This document shows, in pieces, positions 8,973 to 17,817 of a stretch of 64,000 nucleotides of DNA. The position numbers were made by a program, and so were the translations under genes. The stretch comes from Marinoscillum sp964351625 (GTDB lineage: Bacteria > Bacteroidota > Bacteroidia > Cytophagales > Cyclobacteriaceae), in contig CAYGOV010000001.1 of assembly GCA_964351625.1 (NCBI GenBank), forward strand, positions 1-64,000, in the 5' to 3' direction. Below the pieces are notes generated by a model. That model was given only the letters and a program-made list of their open reading frames with translations. It searched no databases and had not been told where the DNA came from. Numbering within the stretch: the stretch's first letter is position 1; each line of letters begins with the position of its first letter.

Positions 8973-9514
8973 TTGTTAGTTGTTATGGTGATGTTTACTC
9001 TTCTATTTGCTTCGCGATTTGCTTCGCTTGTATTTGGTTTCAAAGGCTCACTTTCACCTTTGCTTTCTGTGGAAATCTTTGCGGTAGGGAACTTTGATTC
9101 GAGTGATTTTTTAATCTTATCTGCCCGTTGTTGCCCAAGGACGAGGTTATATTTTTCGGTACCAAGATCACAAGTATAGCCTGTCAATTGAATGTTAGCA
9201 TTCTGTTCACCGATAGTAATTTGGATGCTATCCATAAAGCTGGAAAACGATGCTGGGTTGATTAATACTTGAGAGTCTTTTTCGAAATTTACAGTGCGAT
9301 TTACTTCGAATGGAATTACTGGCACGACTTCCGTCTCAGACACCAAAGTATCTTTTAGTGCTTTAGATTCTACAGGCTCCGCTTCCATTGGTTTTGAAAC
9401 AGCCACTGTCATGGTTTGATCTTCAAAATCTTTGATTTGAGTGACGTAATACCAAGTGCTGAAGGCGGACCAGCATACGAATGCTATAATTCCTAAAACT
9501 ACATTCCTATTCAT
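8969..9514 (-). CDS. OmpA-family peptidoglycan-binding membrane protein
   Basis: A 181-residue protein. An N-terminal signal anchor (about 5-23) is followed by an acidic linker and an OmpA C-terminal-like domain (about 80-180). The domain includes LTGYTCDLGTEKYN and the helix LGQQRADKIKKSL; Asp and Arg at such positions bind diaminopimelate in peptidoglycan. With an uncleaved anchor it would link the inner membrane to the wall, as MotB-like or PomB-like proteins do. First gene of a two-gene unit with the coiled-coil protein. Confidence 0.85.
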   Translation of the reverse strand: MNRNVVLGIIAFVCWSAFSTWYYVTQIKDFEDQTMTVAVSKPMEAEPVESKALKDTLVSETEVVPVIPFEVNRTVNFEKDSQVLINPASFSSFMDSIQITIGEQNANIQLTGYTCDLGTEKYNLVLGQQRADKIKKSLESKFPTAKISTESKGESEPLKPNTSEANREANRRVNITITTNK

Positions 9515-9582
9515 CCAAGGAAGTTACGAAAACATATCGCTTGTTCAAAGTTGATTTTGATTATAAAAGAATTAAACTTTTG

Positions 9583-9906
9583 TTAGGCATTCATTCCATA
9601 ATCACGATCTACAAATGCAATTCGGGTTTTGTAAGCGGTGTACCAGTCTTCTCTTCCTTTTCTTTGTGCAGCCAAATGGTCAGTATGTGCTTTCCATTTC
9701 TTGATTGATTCCAAATTTTTCCAATAGGAGATAGTAATCCCTAATCCATCTCGCACTGATTCCATTCCCAAGAAACCGGGTTGTTTTTCAGCCAGGTTTA
9801 CCATTTTTTCCGCCATTTCTTCATAGCCTTCTGTCTTGTTAGATAGCTCATTGCTAAAGATGACGGCATAATAGGGAGGTCTGGGTGTGGAGGCTATGGT
9901 GCTCAT
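9583..9906 (-). CDS. Antibiotic biosynthesis monooxygenase (ABM) domain protein
   Basis: A 107-residue protein with the ABM dimeric alpha/beta-barrel pattern: a YYAVIFSNE strand, a GYEEMAEKM helix, the QPGFLGMESVRD turn, ISYWKNLESIKKWKAHTDH and a C-terminal Tyr-rich strand. Members include heme- and quinone-modifying oxygenases as well as uncharacterised stress proteins; the substrate is not predictable. It overlaps the upstream RDD gene by 4 bp, forming a coupled pair. Confidence 0.85.
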   Translation of the reverse strand: MSTIASTPRPPYYAVIFSNELSNKTEGYEEMAEKMVNLAEKQPGFLGMESVRDGLGITISYWKNLESIKKWKAHTDHLAAQRKGREDWYTAYKTRIAFVDRDYGMNA

Positions 9907-10403
9907 TTTGAAAACCGAACAGAAGTTTGAGCAATATCATCGTAAAGTGCCCGATGACCTTTGGTAATAAGGAGACGAACAAAATAAATCAGCACCAAGA
10001 CTTGGGGTAAAATCCATAGAGACCAAATCCAGATTTGAGAATTGAAATCTACATCGATTCGCTTGTAATAATATGCCCAGTGCACACCTGCATGACCTAT
10101 TTCCCAAGGAATTATTTTAAGTAGTGTCCTATAGAAAATCCCATTGGAATTATCATTATCGACTACTTCCAACCTAAAGAGGCATTTACCAATAGTGCCT
10201 GAATATTTAGACTTTTCCAAAAAATAGAAATAGCAAAAAACTGGAAGTGTAAGCGTTAAAAAACCAAGACCTTGAGCTTGCACAGGCCCAAGGTCTATTT
10301 TATCTAATCCTAGCGATGTGCTAACATAAAAAGTAAGAGCCGCATACAATCCAAGTATGATATAATCGATTGAAAATGCAAGGATTCGTTTAAAGATCAG
10401 CAT
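9903..10403 (-). CDS. RDD-family membrane protein
   Basis: A 166-residue protein with three to four hydrophobic segments. The first is preceded by RILAFSIDYIILG, a conserved RDD-family start, and the middle has GTIGKCLFRLEVVD, the GQTxGKxxxxxRVV-type family motif. Transport or accessory roles are proposed for the family without a firm function. It follows gnd with a 12-bp gap on the same strand and overlaps the ABM gene, so gnd, this gene and the ABM gene may be one transcript. Confidence 0.8.
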   Translation of the reverse strand: MLIFKRILAFSIDYIILGLYAALTFYVSTSLGLDKIDLGPVQAQGLGFLTLTLPVFCYFYFLEKSKYSGTIGKCLFRLEVVDNDNSNGIFYRTLLKIIPWEIGHAGVHWAYYYKRIDVDFNSQIWIWSLWILPQVLVLIYFVRLLITKGHRALYDDIAQTSVRFSK

Positions 10404-10415
10404 GCTTGTCAGATT

Positions 10416-11810
10416 TTACCATTCTGTATGGAAAATGCCATCACGATCTGTACGCTCATAGGTATGTGATCCGAAATGATCGCGTTGTGCTTGGATCAAG
10501 TTGAGTGGTAAACTGCTAGATCTGAATGCATCAAAATAACTCAATGCAGAAGACAAGGCAGGAACAGGAATACCGCTGGTAACTGCGAAACTCACTACAA
10601 TTCTTGCATCTCCTTCCACAGTTTTCAGTTTCTGTATGAAGTTGCTATCAAGCATAATATTTTCCAGCTCAGGATTTTTATCGAATGCTTTTCTGATATC
10701 CTCCAATAGTCCAGCACGGATGATACAGCCACCTCTCCAGATTTTGGCAGTTGTCTCTAGATTAAGGCCGTAATTGTATTCTTTAGAAGCTGCAGCTAAT
10801 TGTGACATGCCTTGAGCATAAGTAACTATAAAGGCAAAGATCAAGGCGTGCTCCAAAGTGTGTGCATCAGGCTTGTCAAATACTCTAGATGGAGTATGAT
10901 ACTGCTTGTCAGCCTCTACTCTTAAGTCTTTGTAAGCAGAAATTGCCCGCATAGTGACTGCCGAATCGATTGATGGAATAGGTATTCCCAGATCCATGGC
11001 GTTTTGACTAGTCCATTTACCAGTACCTTTTGATTTGGCTTTATCCAAGATCATGTCTACCAAATCATTTCCAGTTAGGTCATCTTTCTTTTTGAAGATT
11101 TCTGCTGTGATTTCTATGAGGAATGATTGTAACTCCCTTTTGTTCCATTCTGTAAATAGGGTAGCCAATTTTGGATTTGAATAATCGATGCCTTTTTTGG
11201 CAATGTCGTAGATCTCCGAGATTAACTGCATTAATGCGTATTCTATGCCATTGTGAACCATTTTTACATAGTTGCCTGCGGAACCTCGTCCCATATATGC
11301 TACGCACGGGTCATTGCCCACTTTAGCGGAAGCTGCTTCGAAGATCGGGCGAACGTGCTCATAAGCCTCGCGATTACCACCAGGCATAATACTTGGACCA
11401 AATCTTGCTCCTTTGGCGCCTCCAGAGACACCAGCGCCGAAAAAGTGAATTCCTTTCTCCTCGAGATAATTAATTCTGCGCTCTGTATCCTCAAAGAATG
11501 AGTTTCCTCCATCTATTATAATATCACCTTTGGAAAGATGAGGTAGCAAAGTTGCAATAACTGAATCTACAGGTTTACCAGCAGGCACTAGAAGCATGAT
11601 CTTGCGAGGGGAACTGAGGGCCTTTACAAAAGTCGCCGCATCAGTCGTTCCATCCACTACCACTTTGGCACCTTCCGTCTTCAAGGCATCCACTTTTTCT
11701 TGGTCTGTATCCAATCCCATGGACGAAAATCCATGATCAGCAACGTTCAAAATAAAATTTCTTCCCATTACTCCTAAACCTACCAGTCCAAAATCGTGTT
11801 GATCCGCCAT
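10416..11810 (-). CDS. gnd: 6-phosphogluconate dehydrogenase (decarboxylating)
   Basis: A 464-residue cytosolic enzyme that oxidises 6-phosphogluconate to ribulose 5-phosphate and CO2 with NADP+. It has the N-terminal Rossmann motif GLGVMGRNF, the substrate loop GVSGGAKGARFGPSIMPGG, the catalytic Lys region GNYVKMVHNGIEY, and a full C-terminal tail ending GSHTYERTDRDGIFH. The length is standard for the long dimeric enzyme. It is divergent from zwf across a 123-bp intergenic region, so the oxidative pentose phosphate genes are clustered but split between strands. Confidence 0.97.
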   Translation of the reverse strand: MADQHDFGLVGLGVMGRNFILNVADHGFSSMGLDTDQEKVDALKTEGAKVVVDGTTDAATFVKALSSPRKIMLLVPAGKPVDSVIATLLPHLSKGDIIIDGGNSFFEDTERRINYLEEKGIHFFGAGVSGGAKGARFGPSIMPGGNREAYEHVRPIFEAASAKVGNDPCVAYMGRGSAGNYVKMVHNGIEYALMQLISEIYDIAKKGIDYSNPKLATLFTEWNKRELQSFLIEITAEIFKKKDDLTGNDLVDMILDKAKSKGTGKWTSQNAMDLGIPIPSIDSAVTMRAISAYKDLRVEADKQYHTPSRVFDKPDAHTLEHALIFAFIVTYAQGMSQLAAASKEYNYGLNLETTAKIWRGGCIIRAGLLEDIRKAFDKNPELENIMLDSNFIQKLKTVEGDARIVVSFAVTSGIPVPALSSALSYFDAFRSSSLPLNLIQAQRDHFGSHTYERTDRDGIFHTEW

Positions 11811-11933
11811 TATGCTTTAATTTTAAGATTGAAAATGTTTCACGGAAGTAAGATGATTGACGATCTACCTGCTTCGTGAGGTATGTGATTTACATAAAGT
11901 GAAATTAATGTTTCCTTGTTGATATTCTAAGAA

Positions 11934-13454
11934 ATGATAAAAAATGATAATCAGATTCTGGTAATTTTTGGTGCATCAGGCGATCTCACTGCGAGGAAGT
12001 TGATACCTGCCATTTACAATCTTTATCAGAAAAATTACCTTCCTGAAAAGTATGCGATAGTAGGGGTTGGAAGATCTGAGTACAATGACGACAACTTCCG
12101 TGAAAAGGTGGTATTCGAAAATGAGCACTTGAAAGCGAAGGGCGGTGAGGAAAATTTAAAAGGCTTTGCAAAGCTGATCCACTACCACTCTATGGATACC
12201 AAAAGTGAAGCGGACTATCAATCTTTGGCAGATCGACTTTATTCAATAGATGCTGATTATCACACGAATTGTAATGCGATTTTTTACCTAAGTGTGCCAC
12301 CTAGTTTGTATCCAGTTATTCCTCGGCATCTAGCGAGTGTTGGTCTCAATCAAGAAAAGAATGGTTGGACGCGTGTCATTATCGAAAAGCCCTTTGGTTA
12401 TGATCTAGAATCAGCTTTAGAACTTAATAAAAGTTTATTGGAAGATTATAAGGAGCACCAGATTTACCGTATCGATCATTATTTAGGGAAGGAGACTGTT
12501 CAAAACTTATTAGTTACACGTTTTTCAAACAGCATATTTGAACCCCTATGGAATCGTAACTATATCCATCGTGTAGAGATCACCTCCGCAGAATCAGTAG
12601 GTGTTGAAAAGCGTGGTGGCTACTATGAAGGATCGGGAGCGATGCGCGACATGGTACAAAATCATTTACTACAGCTGATTGGACTTGTGGCGATGGAGCC
12701 ACCTGTAAAAGCAGATGCTGAAAGTATCAGGAATGAAAAGCTCAAAGTATTTCAATCTCTACGACCCTTGACGGATGACGAAATCAGACATGATGTGATT
12801 CGTGGACAGTATCTCGCGAGCAAAATCAAAGGGAAACCGGTGGCAGGATACCGAGAAGAACAGGATGTAAATCCTGAATCTCGTACCGAAACTTTTGTTG
12901 CATTGAAATTCTTCATTGATAACTGGAGATGGGCAGGTGTTCCTTTTTACATAAGGTCAGGTAAAAAACTACCTACGCGTGTGTCGGAGGTGGTTATACA
13001 TTTCAAGCCAAACCATCATCATCTCTTCATCAATGAAACAGGGGTCAATACTCAGAATATGCTTGTGATACGGATTCAGCCAGATGAAGGGATCCTCATC
13101 AAGTTTGGTATGAAAGTACCAGGAGCGGGATTCAAGGTGAATAATGTAAATATGGACTTTCAGTATTCTGATTTGACAGAAGCTTATGTGCCAGATGCGT
13201 ATGAAAGACTTTTACTGGATTGTATGCAAGGTGATGCCACTTTGTATGCACGTGGTGACAGTGTCGAGGCGGCATGGGAATTCATAGACCCAATATTGAA
13301 AGCATGGAAGGAAGATCCTACTTTGCCAATCTATGGTTATCCAGCGGGAAGCTGGGGTCCAGAAAATGTAGACGACCTGATAGAAGGAGCCAATATGCAA
13401 TGGCGCTATCCATGTAAGAATCTTTCGGATGATGGCATTTTCTGCGAACTTTAA
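11934..13454 (+). CDS. zwf: Glucose-6-phosphate 1-dehydrogenase
   Basis: A 506-residue enzyme oxidising glucose 6-phosphate to 6-phosphogluconolactone. It has the NADP-binding motif GASGDLTARKL near the N-terminus and the active-site signature RIDHYLGKE at residues 179-187. The C-terminal half is complete, including FYIRSGKKLP. The first gene of a zwf-pgl pair (35-bp gap). A second ATG lies four codons into the frame (11946) and is an alternative start. Confidence 0.97.
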   Translation: MIKNDNQILVIFGASGDLTARKLIPAIYNLYQKNYLPEKYAIVGVGRSEYNDDNFREKVVFENEHLKAKGGEENLKGFAKLIHYHSMDTKSEADYQSLADRLYSIDADYHTNCNAIFYLSVPPSLYPVIPRHLASVGLNQEKNGWTRVIIEKPFGYDLESALELNKSLLEDYKEHQIYRIDHYLGKETVQNLLVTRFSNSIFEPLWNRNYIHRVEITSAESVGVEKRGGYYEGSGAMRDMVQNHLLQLIGLVAMEPPVKADAESIRNEKLKVFQSLRPLTDDEIRHDVIRGQYLASKIKGKPVAGYREEQDVNPESRTETFVALKFFIDNWRWAGVPFYIRSGKKLPTRVSEVVIHFKPNHHHLFINETGVNTQNMLVIRIQPDEGILIKFGMKVPGAGFKVNNVNMDFQYSDLTEAYVPDAYERLLLDCMQGDATLYARGDSVEAAWEFIDPILKAWKEDPTLPIYGYPAGSWGPENVDDLIEGANMQWRYPCKNLSDDGIFCEL

Positions 13455-13489
13455 GCTTATTTAAAAACGAATTCAATCAACTTTAATAT

Positions 13490-14200
13490 ATGAGTAACAG
13501 AATTTTTGACACTCCAAAGAAGACAGCAGAGGCCTTTGGTGATTATTTAATGAAGCGAGCGTCATTGTCTGATTTTTTTCATTGTGCACTTTCTGGTGGC
13601 TCTACTCCCAAATTACTCTTCGATTATTTATCAAAAGAGTACTCGGATTCTAGTTTGTGGAAGCGTATTCATTTTTACTGGGGTGATGAACGTTGTGTTC
13701 CACCCACAGATAATGAAAGTAATTTCAAAATGGTAGAAAGCCTATTACTCAATAACATTAGTATTCCATCTGAAAACATACATCGTGTGCATGGTGAGAG
13801 TAATCCAGAAAAGGAGGCTGCTCGCTATGCAAATGAATTGATGGAGTATGTGCCTACGCACAAGGGTTTGCCTGTATTTGACATGATCATCTTAGGAATG
13901 GGAGAGGATGGACATACAGCATCTATTTTTCCAAATCAGATGGCTCTAATGTCGTCCGAGCATCTTTGTGGAGTAGCAACACACCCTACATCAGGGCAGA
14001 AGCGAGTGACTTTCACAGGGCATGTTATTAACTCTGCCAAAGAGGTAATCTTCTTAGTAACAGGAGCAGGGAAGAAGCAGAAGATCAAGGATATCCAGAA
14101 GAAACTCGGCGATTTTTATAGCTACCCTGCGGCACATATTTTCCCAACTGAAGGCGAACTACACTGGTTCATGGATAAAGAAGCCGCCGCACTGCTGTAA
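13490..14200 (+). CDS. pgl: 6-phosphogluconolactonase
   Basis: A 236-residue enzyme of the SOL/DevB family hydrolysing 6-phosphogluconolactone. Motifs are ALSGGSTPK at about 33-41, FYWGDERCVPP, and GMGEDGHTASIFP at about 136-148. Its place directly after zwf completes the oxidative branch with gnd. The start is the ATG at 13490; no unusual features. Confidence 0.95.
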   Translation: MSNRIFDTPKKTAEAFGDYLMKRASLSDFFHCALSGGSTPKLLFDYLSKEYSDSSLWKRIHFYWGDERCVPPTDNESNFKMVESLLLNNISIPSENIHRVHGESNPEKEAARYANELMEYVPTHKGLPVFDMIILGMGEDGHTASIFPNQMALMSSEHLCGVATHPTSGQKRVTFTGHVINSAKEVIFLVTGAGKKQKIKDIQKKLGDFYSYPAAHIFPTEGELHWFMDKEAAALL

Positions 14201-14279
14201 GTCACGTTTTCTCGACTATGTAACCTAAGTAACACCCTTTGATAATTGATGCATCTACTTTTGTATCAAAAACAAGCAA

Positions 14280-14585
14280 ATGGGAATATTAGGAAATTTA
14301 TTTGGCGGAGGTAACGATACAGTTTCGGAATACCTCAAAGAAGGTGCAATGGTAATAGATGTGCGTACACCTGGTGAATTCCAAGGTGGCCATGTGAATG
14401 GAGCAAAAAATTATCCGCTTCAGACTATTGGCAGTCACATCCAAGACATCAAGAAACTTAATAAGAAAATAGTGCTTTGCTGTGCATCTGGAATGCGTAG
14501 TGGACAAGCTACGAGCATACTCAAAAAAGAAGGTGTAGACTGTGTGAACGGTGGCGGCTGGATGAAGGTAAACGGATTGGTTTAA
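14280..14585 (+). CDS. Single-domain rhodanese
   Basis: A 101-residue protein with one rhodanese domain: VIDVRTPGEFQGGHVNGAKNYPL and the active-site loop CCASGMRS, in which the second Cys is the expected persulfide-forming residue. It could act as a thiosulfate or polysulfide sulfurtransferase; the acceptor is unknown. It is separated from pgl by about 80 bp and converges on the envelope operon at 14592. Confidence 0.9.
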   Translation: MGILGNLFGGGNDTVSEYLKEGAMVIDVRTPGEFQGGHVNGAKNYPLQTIGSHIQDIKKLNKKIVLCCASGMRSGQATSILKKEGVDCVNGGGWMKVNGLV

Positions 14586-14604
14586 GGTTTTTCAAGGCCT
14601 TAAA
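14581..14604. terminator. Weak convergent terminator hairpin
   Basis: TTTAAGG at 14581-14587 pairs with CCTTAAA at 14598-14604, overlapping the stop codons of the convergent rhodanese gene and the 14592 gene. The arms are AT-rich with a short T/A tract, so strength is doubtful. Confidence 0.35.
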
Positions 14605-15356
14605 ACTACCAAACCTTGATTAGGCAGGGCACGGTAGATAGCACTGATATCTGATCTTGGCAGCTCTATTGTTATAGCAGGGCGATATTCATAGGTATCA
14701 AATGTAAGTAGGCACCTGAGAAATTCTTTTGTCCTATTTCTATGAAAGTCTTTGACGAATTGGTTTTTTACCAATTCGTCATTTTCTGTGTTCATTTCAG
14801 ATTGATGAAGGTATATGGTTATACCATTTTCCAAATCGATTCTCAAGAATGATGGCGGTTGATACAATGTGTCTGGCATGGTAACCATAGCAGCTGCTTC
14901 TGTTGCATTTTTTGGTGCTTCTATTTCTACAATTGGCTCTTTCATCACCGTAGCAAAAATCGATACAATTTTGATTGGTTTAGAAAAAAGAGAATAATAC
15001 TGATCGCTACTCAATGTCTCTAGAAGAGGCTCTTCCTTAGCTACTTTGATTTCCGACTGCAACACATTCACATTATGTATGCTGAGATTAGCCGAACCTC
15101 CCGCAATGTCTAAGATCAATTGAATAGAATCATTGGTGGAGAGTTCGAATTGAGCTTCTCTGAAAGCAAGTAGCCTCACAAGAGAGTCAAGACCTTTGCT
15201 GACGGGATTATTCTCCTCAAGAACAGGTTCTGTAGTGCTGCTGGAAATGAGTTTTTGATAAGCACGATTGGTTGATAATACGCTGATCAATCCTGAATAG
15301 AATAGAATAGCAATTATTAGTACAAATAAACCATAACGAAGTTTTGGAGGTATCAT
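14592..15356 (-). CDS. Membrane-anchored protein of unknown function in L,D-transpeptidase operon
   Basis: A 254-residue protein with one N-terminal membrane helix (about 8-28) and a periplasmic body. The body alternates predicted strands and helices and contains no cysteine except one near the C-terminus (FLRCLLTFD). I do not recognise a family. It lies 10 bp downstream of an L,D-transpeptidase gene on the same strand and is the third gene of that run, so a role in wall or lipoprotein attachment is plausible but only by association. Confidence 0.7.
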   Translation of the reverse strand: MIPPKLRYGLFVLIIAILFYSGLISVLSTNRAYQKLISSSTTEPVLEENNPVSKGLDSLVRLLAFREAQFELSTNDSIQLILDIAGGSANLSIHNVNVLQSEIKVAKEEPLLETLSSDQYYSLFSKPIKIVSIFATVMKEPIVEIEAPKNATEAAAMVTMPDTLYQPPSFLRIDLENGITIYLHQSEMNTENDELVKNQFVKDFHRNRTKEFLRCLLTFDTYEYRPAITIELPRSDISAIYRALPNQGLVVLRP

Positions 15357-15366
15357 CTGTCGTGTA

Positions 15367-16017
15367 TTAGAATATGTAAACTTTAGCGCCTATCGGTAAA
15401 AACTTGTAGACCAGTTCGAGGTTTTCATCATTTAGTCTAATACATCCATGGGTCACAGGGAGTCCAAGAAAGCGCTGGTACAAGGTGCCATGAATAAGGT
15501 ATCCATCACCTATGGCGAGTGAATAATCTCCTAACACATTATATTCAAATCTTGATGGATGGTTGGCGCTCGGTACCGGCAATCCTGCTTCTACGAATGC
15601 CCAGTCTGGTTTTTTCCATACAGGATTGACTGTTTTGTTTCGAATGCGGAATTCGCCTTTTGGAGTTTTAAATATCCAGTGTTGTTGATCTCCTTTTTTA
15701 AGCTTTACATAGCTTCCAGTGGAGCATCTATCACGCTTGATCAGTTCACCGTTTTTGTAAAGTGAAAACTCATTTTTAGCGCTATTCACAACTAAATACC
15801 CATTTTTTGGAGCTTTAGCAGCCAAAGCTTTATCCACTAAAGCAAGACTAGAGATCAATTCAGAAGATTTAAGCTGAGCGAGCTCAGATTTTTCAGTGTC
15901 AAGACTTGTTGATAGACTTATGAAAGTCAATTGTTGTGCAAAGCAAACAACGAGCGTCAATACAAGTAGGACTGCTACTTGAATGATAATCGCTTTATGT
16001 TGGAGAATCTTATTCAT
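15367..16017 (-). CDS. L,D-transpeptidase (YkuD), short form
   Basis: A 216-residue periplasmic protein with an N-terminal signal anchor (about 9-28) and a YkuD domain (about 70-216). The catalytic signature is complete: HGTLYQRFLGLPVTHGCIRLN, with Cys192 as nucleophile. These enzymes form 3-3 crosslinks or attach proteins to meso-diaminopimelate in peptidoglycan. The start codon overlaps the upstream L,D-transpeptidase gene by 4 bp, showing coupling. The signature is the canonical ErfK/YbiS type, unlike the variant motif of its partner. Confidence 0.93.
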   Translation of the reverse strand: MNKILQHKAIIIQVAVLLVLTLVVCFAQQLTFISLSTSLDTEKSELAQLKSSELISSLALVDKALAAKAPKNGYLVVNSAKNEFSLYKNGELIKRDRCSTGSYVKLKKGDQQHWIFKTPKGEFRIRNKTVNPVWKKPDWAFVEAGLPVPSANHPSRFEYNVLGDYSLAIGDGYLIHGTLYQRFLGLPVTHGCIRLNDENLELVYKFLPIGAKVYIF

Positions 16018-17069
16018 TGAATAACCTCAGTGAGAGATTTTAAAGACCCAACAATGATTACTGGTGTGCCAACAATTGTCCATTCGAAAAGCTTATCCAT
16101 CTCTTCATTGGCAAGCGCCACACAACCGTCGGTCCAGTCAGCACCTTTAGTACCATGACCGTGGAGTTCTATTAGTCCACCTATGGCTTTTCCTTTCGGT
16201 ATTTTTCCTGCCAAATTGTTTTGCTCAAATCTCAACTTATCCTGGGTATTCGGATAGTCTATGAGTAAAGCTTTATGATAGATCGTATTGGCATTTTTCT
16301 TTTTTGATAATACTTTATATACTCCCTCAGGAGTGGATTTATCTCCAGCATACATTTTATCACCAATCCAATTTGAACCGAGCTCGATATTGAATTTTGT
16401 CTTGATTTGACCGTTTTGATAAACCTGACACTCATGCTGGAACTTATCGATAACGATCAATAAAGTCTTGTTTTTCTCCGAAGCAGCTTTAGCTTCAAGG
16501 AACATTTTTTTCCATGAATCATATGATTCAAAGTAGTTTTTTAATATCTGGTGACTAGACTGAGCTATGCTATCTATCAATTCCTCTGAGGCTAGTAATT
16601 TGACCATTGCTGTATGTAAATCTGTTGATGGGCTGGTAAGCTTTGCCTCAGTGAATAAAAGCTCTGAGCTACTATAAGTTTTTGATGCTCCTTTGGAAAT
16701 CGGCAGGTTGCCATATGTTTGACGATAGCGTTCAATTTTACCTTCTACTTCCTTTATTTTGGAATCGATAAGGTCAGATAATTTTTGAGATTTTGCTATA
16801 GATTTAATGTAGGCCTCCTCCGCCCAGTAGGAGGAACTTAGGGCATAGGATTGCGCAGAATTGTAATCTCTGATGATAGGGAAAACAGTGTTTTGAGTTT
16901 GCCATTCTGTCAAGGCAGAGTCGTAATATTCAGATGCTTTTATGTATTCCTTCTCGGCATAAAAATTGGCCTCATGCTTAAGTGCTTTTGTTAAATTTTT
17001 TCTAGCGTTAGCTAAAGACTCACTTGGTGCGGAAGATGAGATCCCATGCAAATAGTAGGCGCAGAACAT
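16014..17069 (-). CDS. L,D-transpeptidase (YkuD) with N-terminal helical domain
   Basis: A protein of 351 residues from the ATG at 17069. Residues about 15-180 are helical with repeated Ala and aromatic positions; the YkuD domain spans about 200-345 with HGHGTKGADWTDGCVAL (nucleophile Cys316), a TDGC variant of the usual S/T-HGC. The frame upstream of the ATG is open to a stop and encodes a strong membrane segment (RKLLFILLLLVAFV) but no ATG, GTG or TTG, so the true start may be an unusual codon such as the ATT at 17141. The helical part resembles the lipoprotein encoded just upstream (17212-17817). Confidence 0.9.
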   Translation of the reverse strand: MFCAYYLHGISSSAPSESLANARKNLTKALKHEANFYAEKEYIKASEYYDSALTEWQTQNTVFPIIRDYNSAQSYALSSSYWAEEAYIKSIAKSQKLSDLIDSKIKEVEGKIERYRQTYGNLPISKGASKTYSSSELLFTEAKLTSPSTDLHTAMVKLLASEELIDSIAQSSHQILKNYFESYDSWKKMFLEAKAASEKNKTLLIVIDKFQHECQVYQNGQIKTKFNIELGSNWIGDKMYAGDKSTPEGVYKVLSKKKNANTIYHKALLIDYPNTQDKLRFEQNNLAGKIPKGKAIGGLIELHGHGTKGADWTDGCVALANEEMDKLFEWTIVGTPVIIVGSLKSLTEVIQ

Positions 17070-17152
17070 TACGAACGCTACAAGTAAAAGAAGTATAAAA
17101 AGGAGCTTTCTGATTGCTGTTTGGATTTCTGATTGGGTAATGTTTTAATGAA

Positions 17153-17197
17153 AAAGGTCCTACTACTAAGTCAACATTACTCTGTAGTAGGACCTTT
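17153..17197 (-). terminator. Terminator after the lipoprotein gene
   Basis: AAAGGTCCTACTAC at 17153-17166 is exactly complementary to 17184-17197, a 14-bp stem with a 17-nt loop, followed on the minus strand by a short T run. It sits between the lipoprotein and the L,D-transpeptidase genes and would reduce, or with read-through attenuate, expression of the latter. Confidence 0.8.
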
Positions 17198-17211
17198 CGA
17201 ATTGCTAATTA

Positions 17212-17817
17212 TTATTTTCTTTTCGCACCTTGGAATTTGGCGATCACTTCGCTCAATTCCACATTAAGTGAAGTTGCTTTGTCTTTAGCAGCTTTTGCTT
17301 TGTCCAAAGATGCAAACACATCATTGATTGCAAGCAAACTGTCAGACTGTGATATTACCATAGTCACACCGTCAAGCTCACCTTTGATTGCCAACAAAGC
17401 AGAGTTGCCTTCTTTTCCTTTAGGAGCAGCGGCTATCAATTCATTGTTTGCAGCGATTAGATCACTTACTTCAGTTTTGATACTGCCAATAGTTGCGATC
17501 AAAGAGTCTTTGTTAGACTTTGCTTTTTCAGTCACAGTAGCAGCAAGTTCTACTACGCTTTGAAGTTTAGCTTTAGAACCGTCGAAGTTTTTGAACAAGA
17601 ATTTTGAGTTTTCTTGAGCAACTAGTTCTTGTGCAGATTTCAAAGAATCTTGAAGAGCTACAAAATCAGCTTTAGCGTATAACTCAGCTTCATTAGCCTG
17701 AGTGTCAGCTACAGCGTTAGCAGCTGCATCAATTTGCTCTTGAGGAATTTCGGCGCAAGCGCTCAACGCTACAATACCTAGTACAGCAGCGTATATAGAG
17801 AATCTATTTTTTTTCAT
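17212..17817 (-). CDS. Ala-rich helical lipoprotein with C-terminal lysine (candidate Lpp-like protein)
   Basis: A 201-residue lipoprotein starting at the ATG at 17817 (MKKNRFS); an in-frame ATG at 17949 would run through the promoter region and bury the signal peptide. The lipobox is ALSAC, giving lipidated Cys21. The mature chain is almost entirely helix-forming: rich in Ala, Lys, Glu, Asp and Ser, with no other Cys and no Trp. It ends in KRK, so the last residue is Lys. Residues 43-82 align without gaps to residues 33-72 of the neighbouring long L,D-transpeptidase (shared EA, YA, SA, N, F, S). Lpp, Braun's lipoprotein, also ends in Lys and is attached to the wall by L,D-transpeptidases; equivalence here is inference. 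Confidence 0.85.
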   Translation of the reverse strand: MKKNRFSIYAAVLGIVALSACAEIPQEQIDAAANAVADTQANEAELYAKADFVALQDSLKSAQELVAQENSKFLFKNFDGSKAKLQSVVELAATVTEKAKSNKDSLIATIGSIKTEVSDLIAANNELIAAAPKGKEGNSALLAIKGELDGVTMVISQSDSLLAINDVFASLDKAKAAKDKATSLNVELSEVIAKFQGAKRK

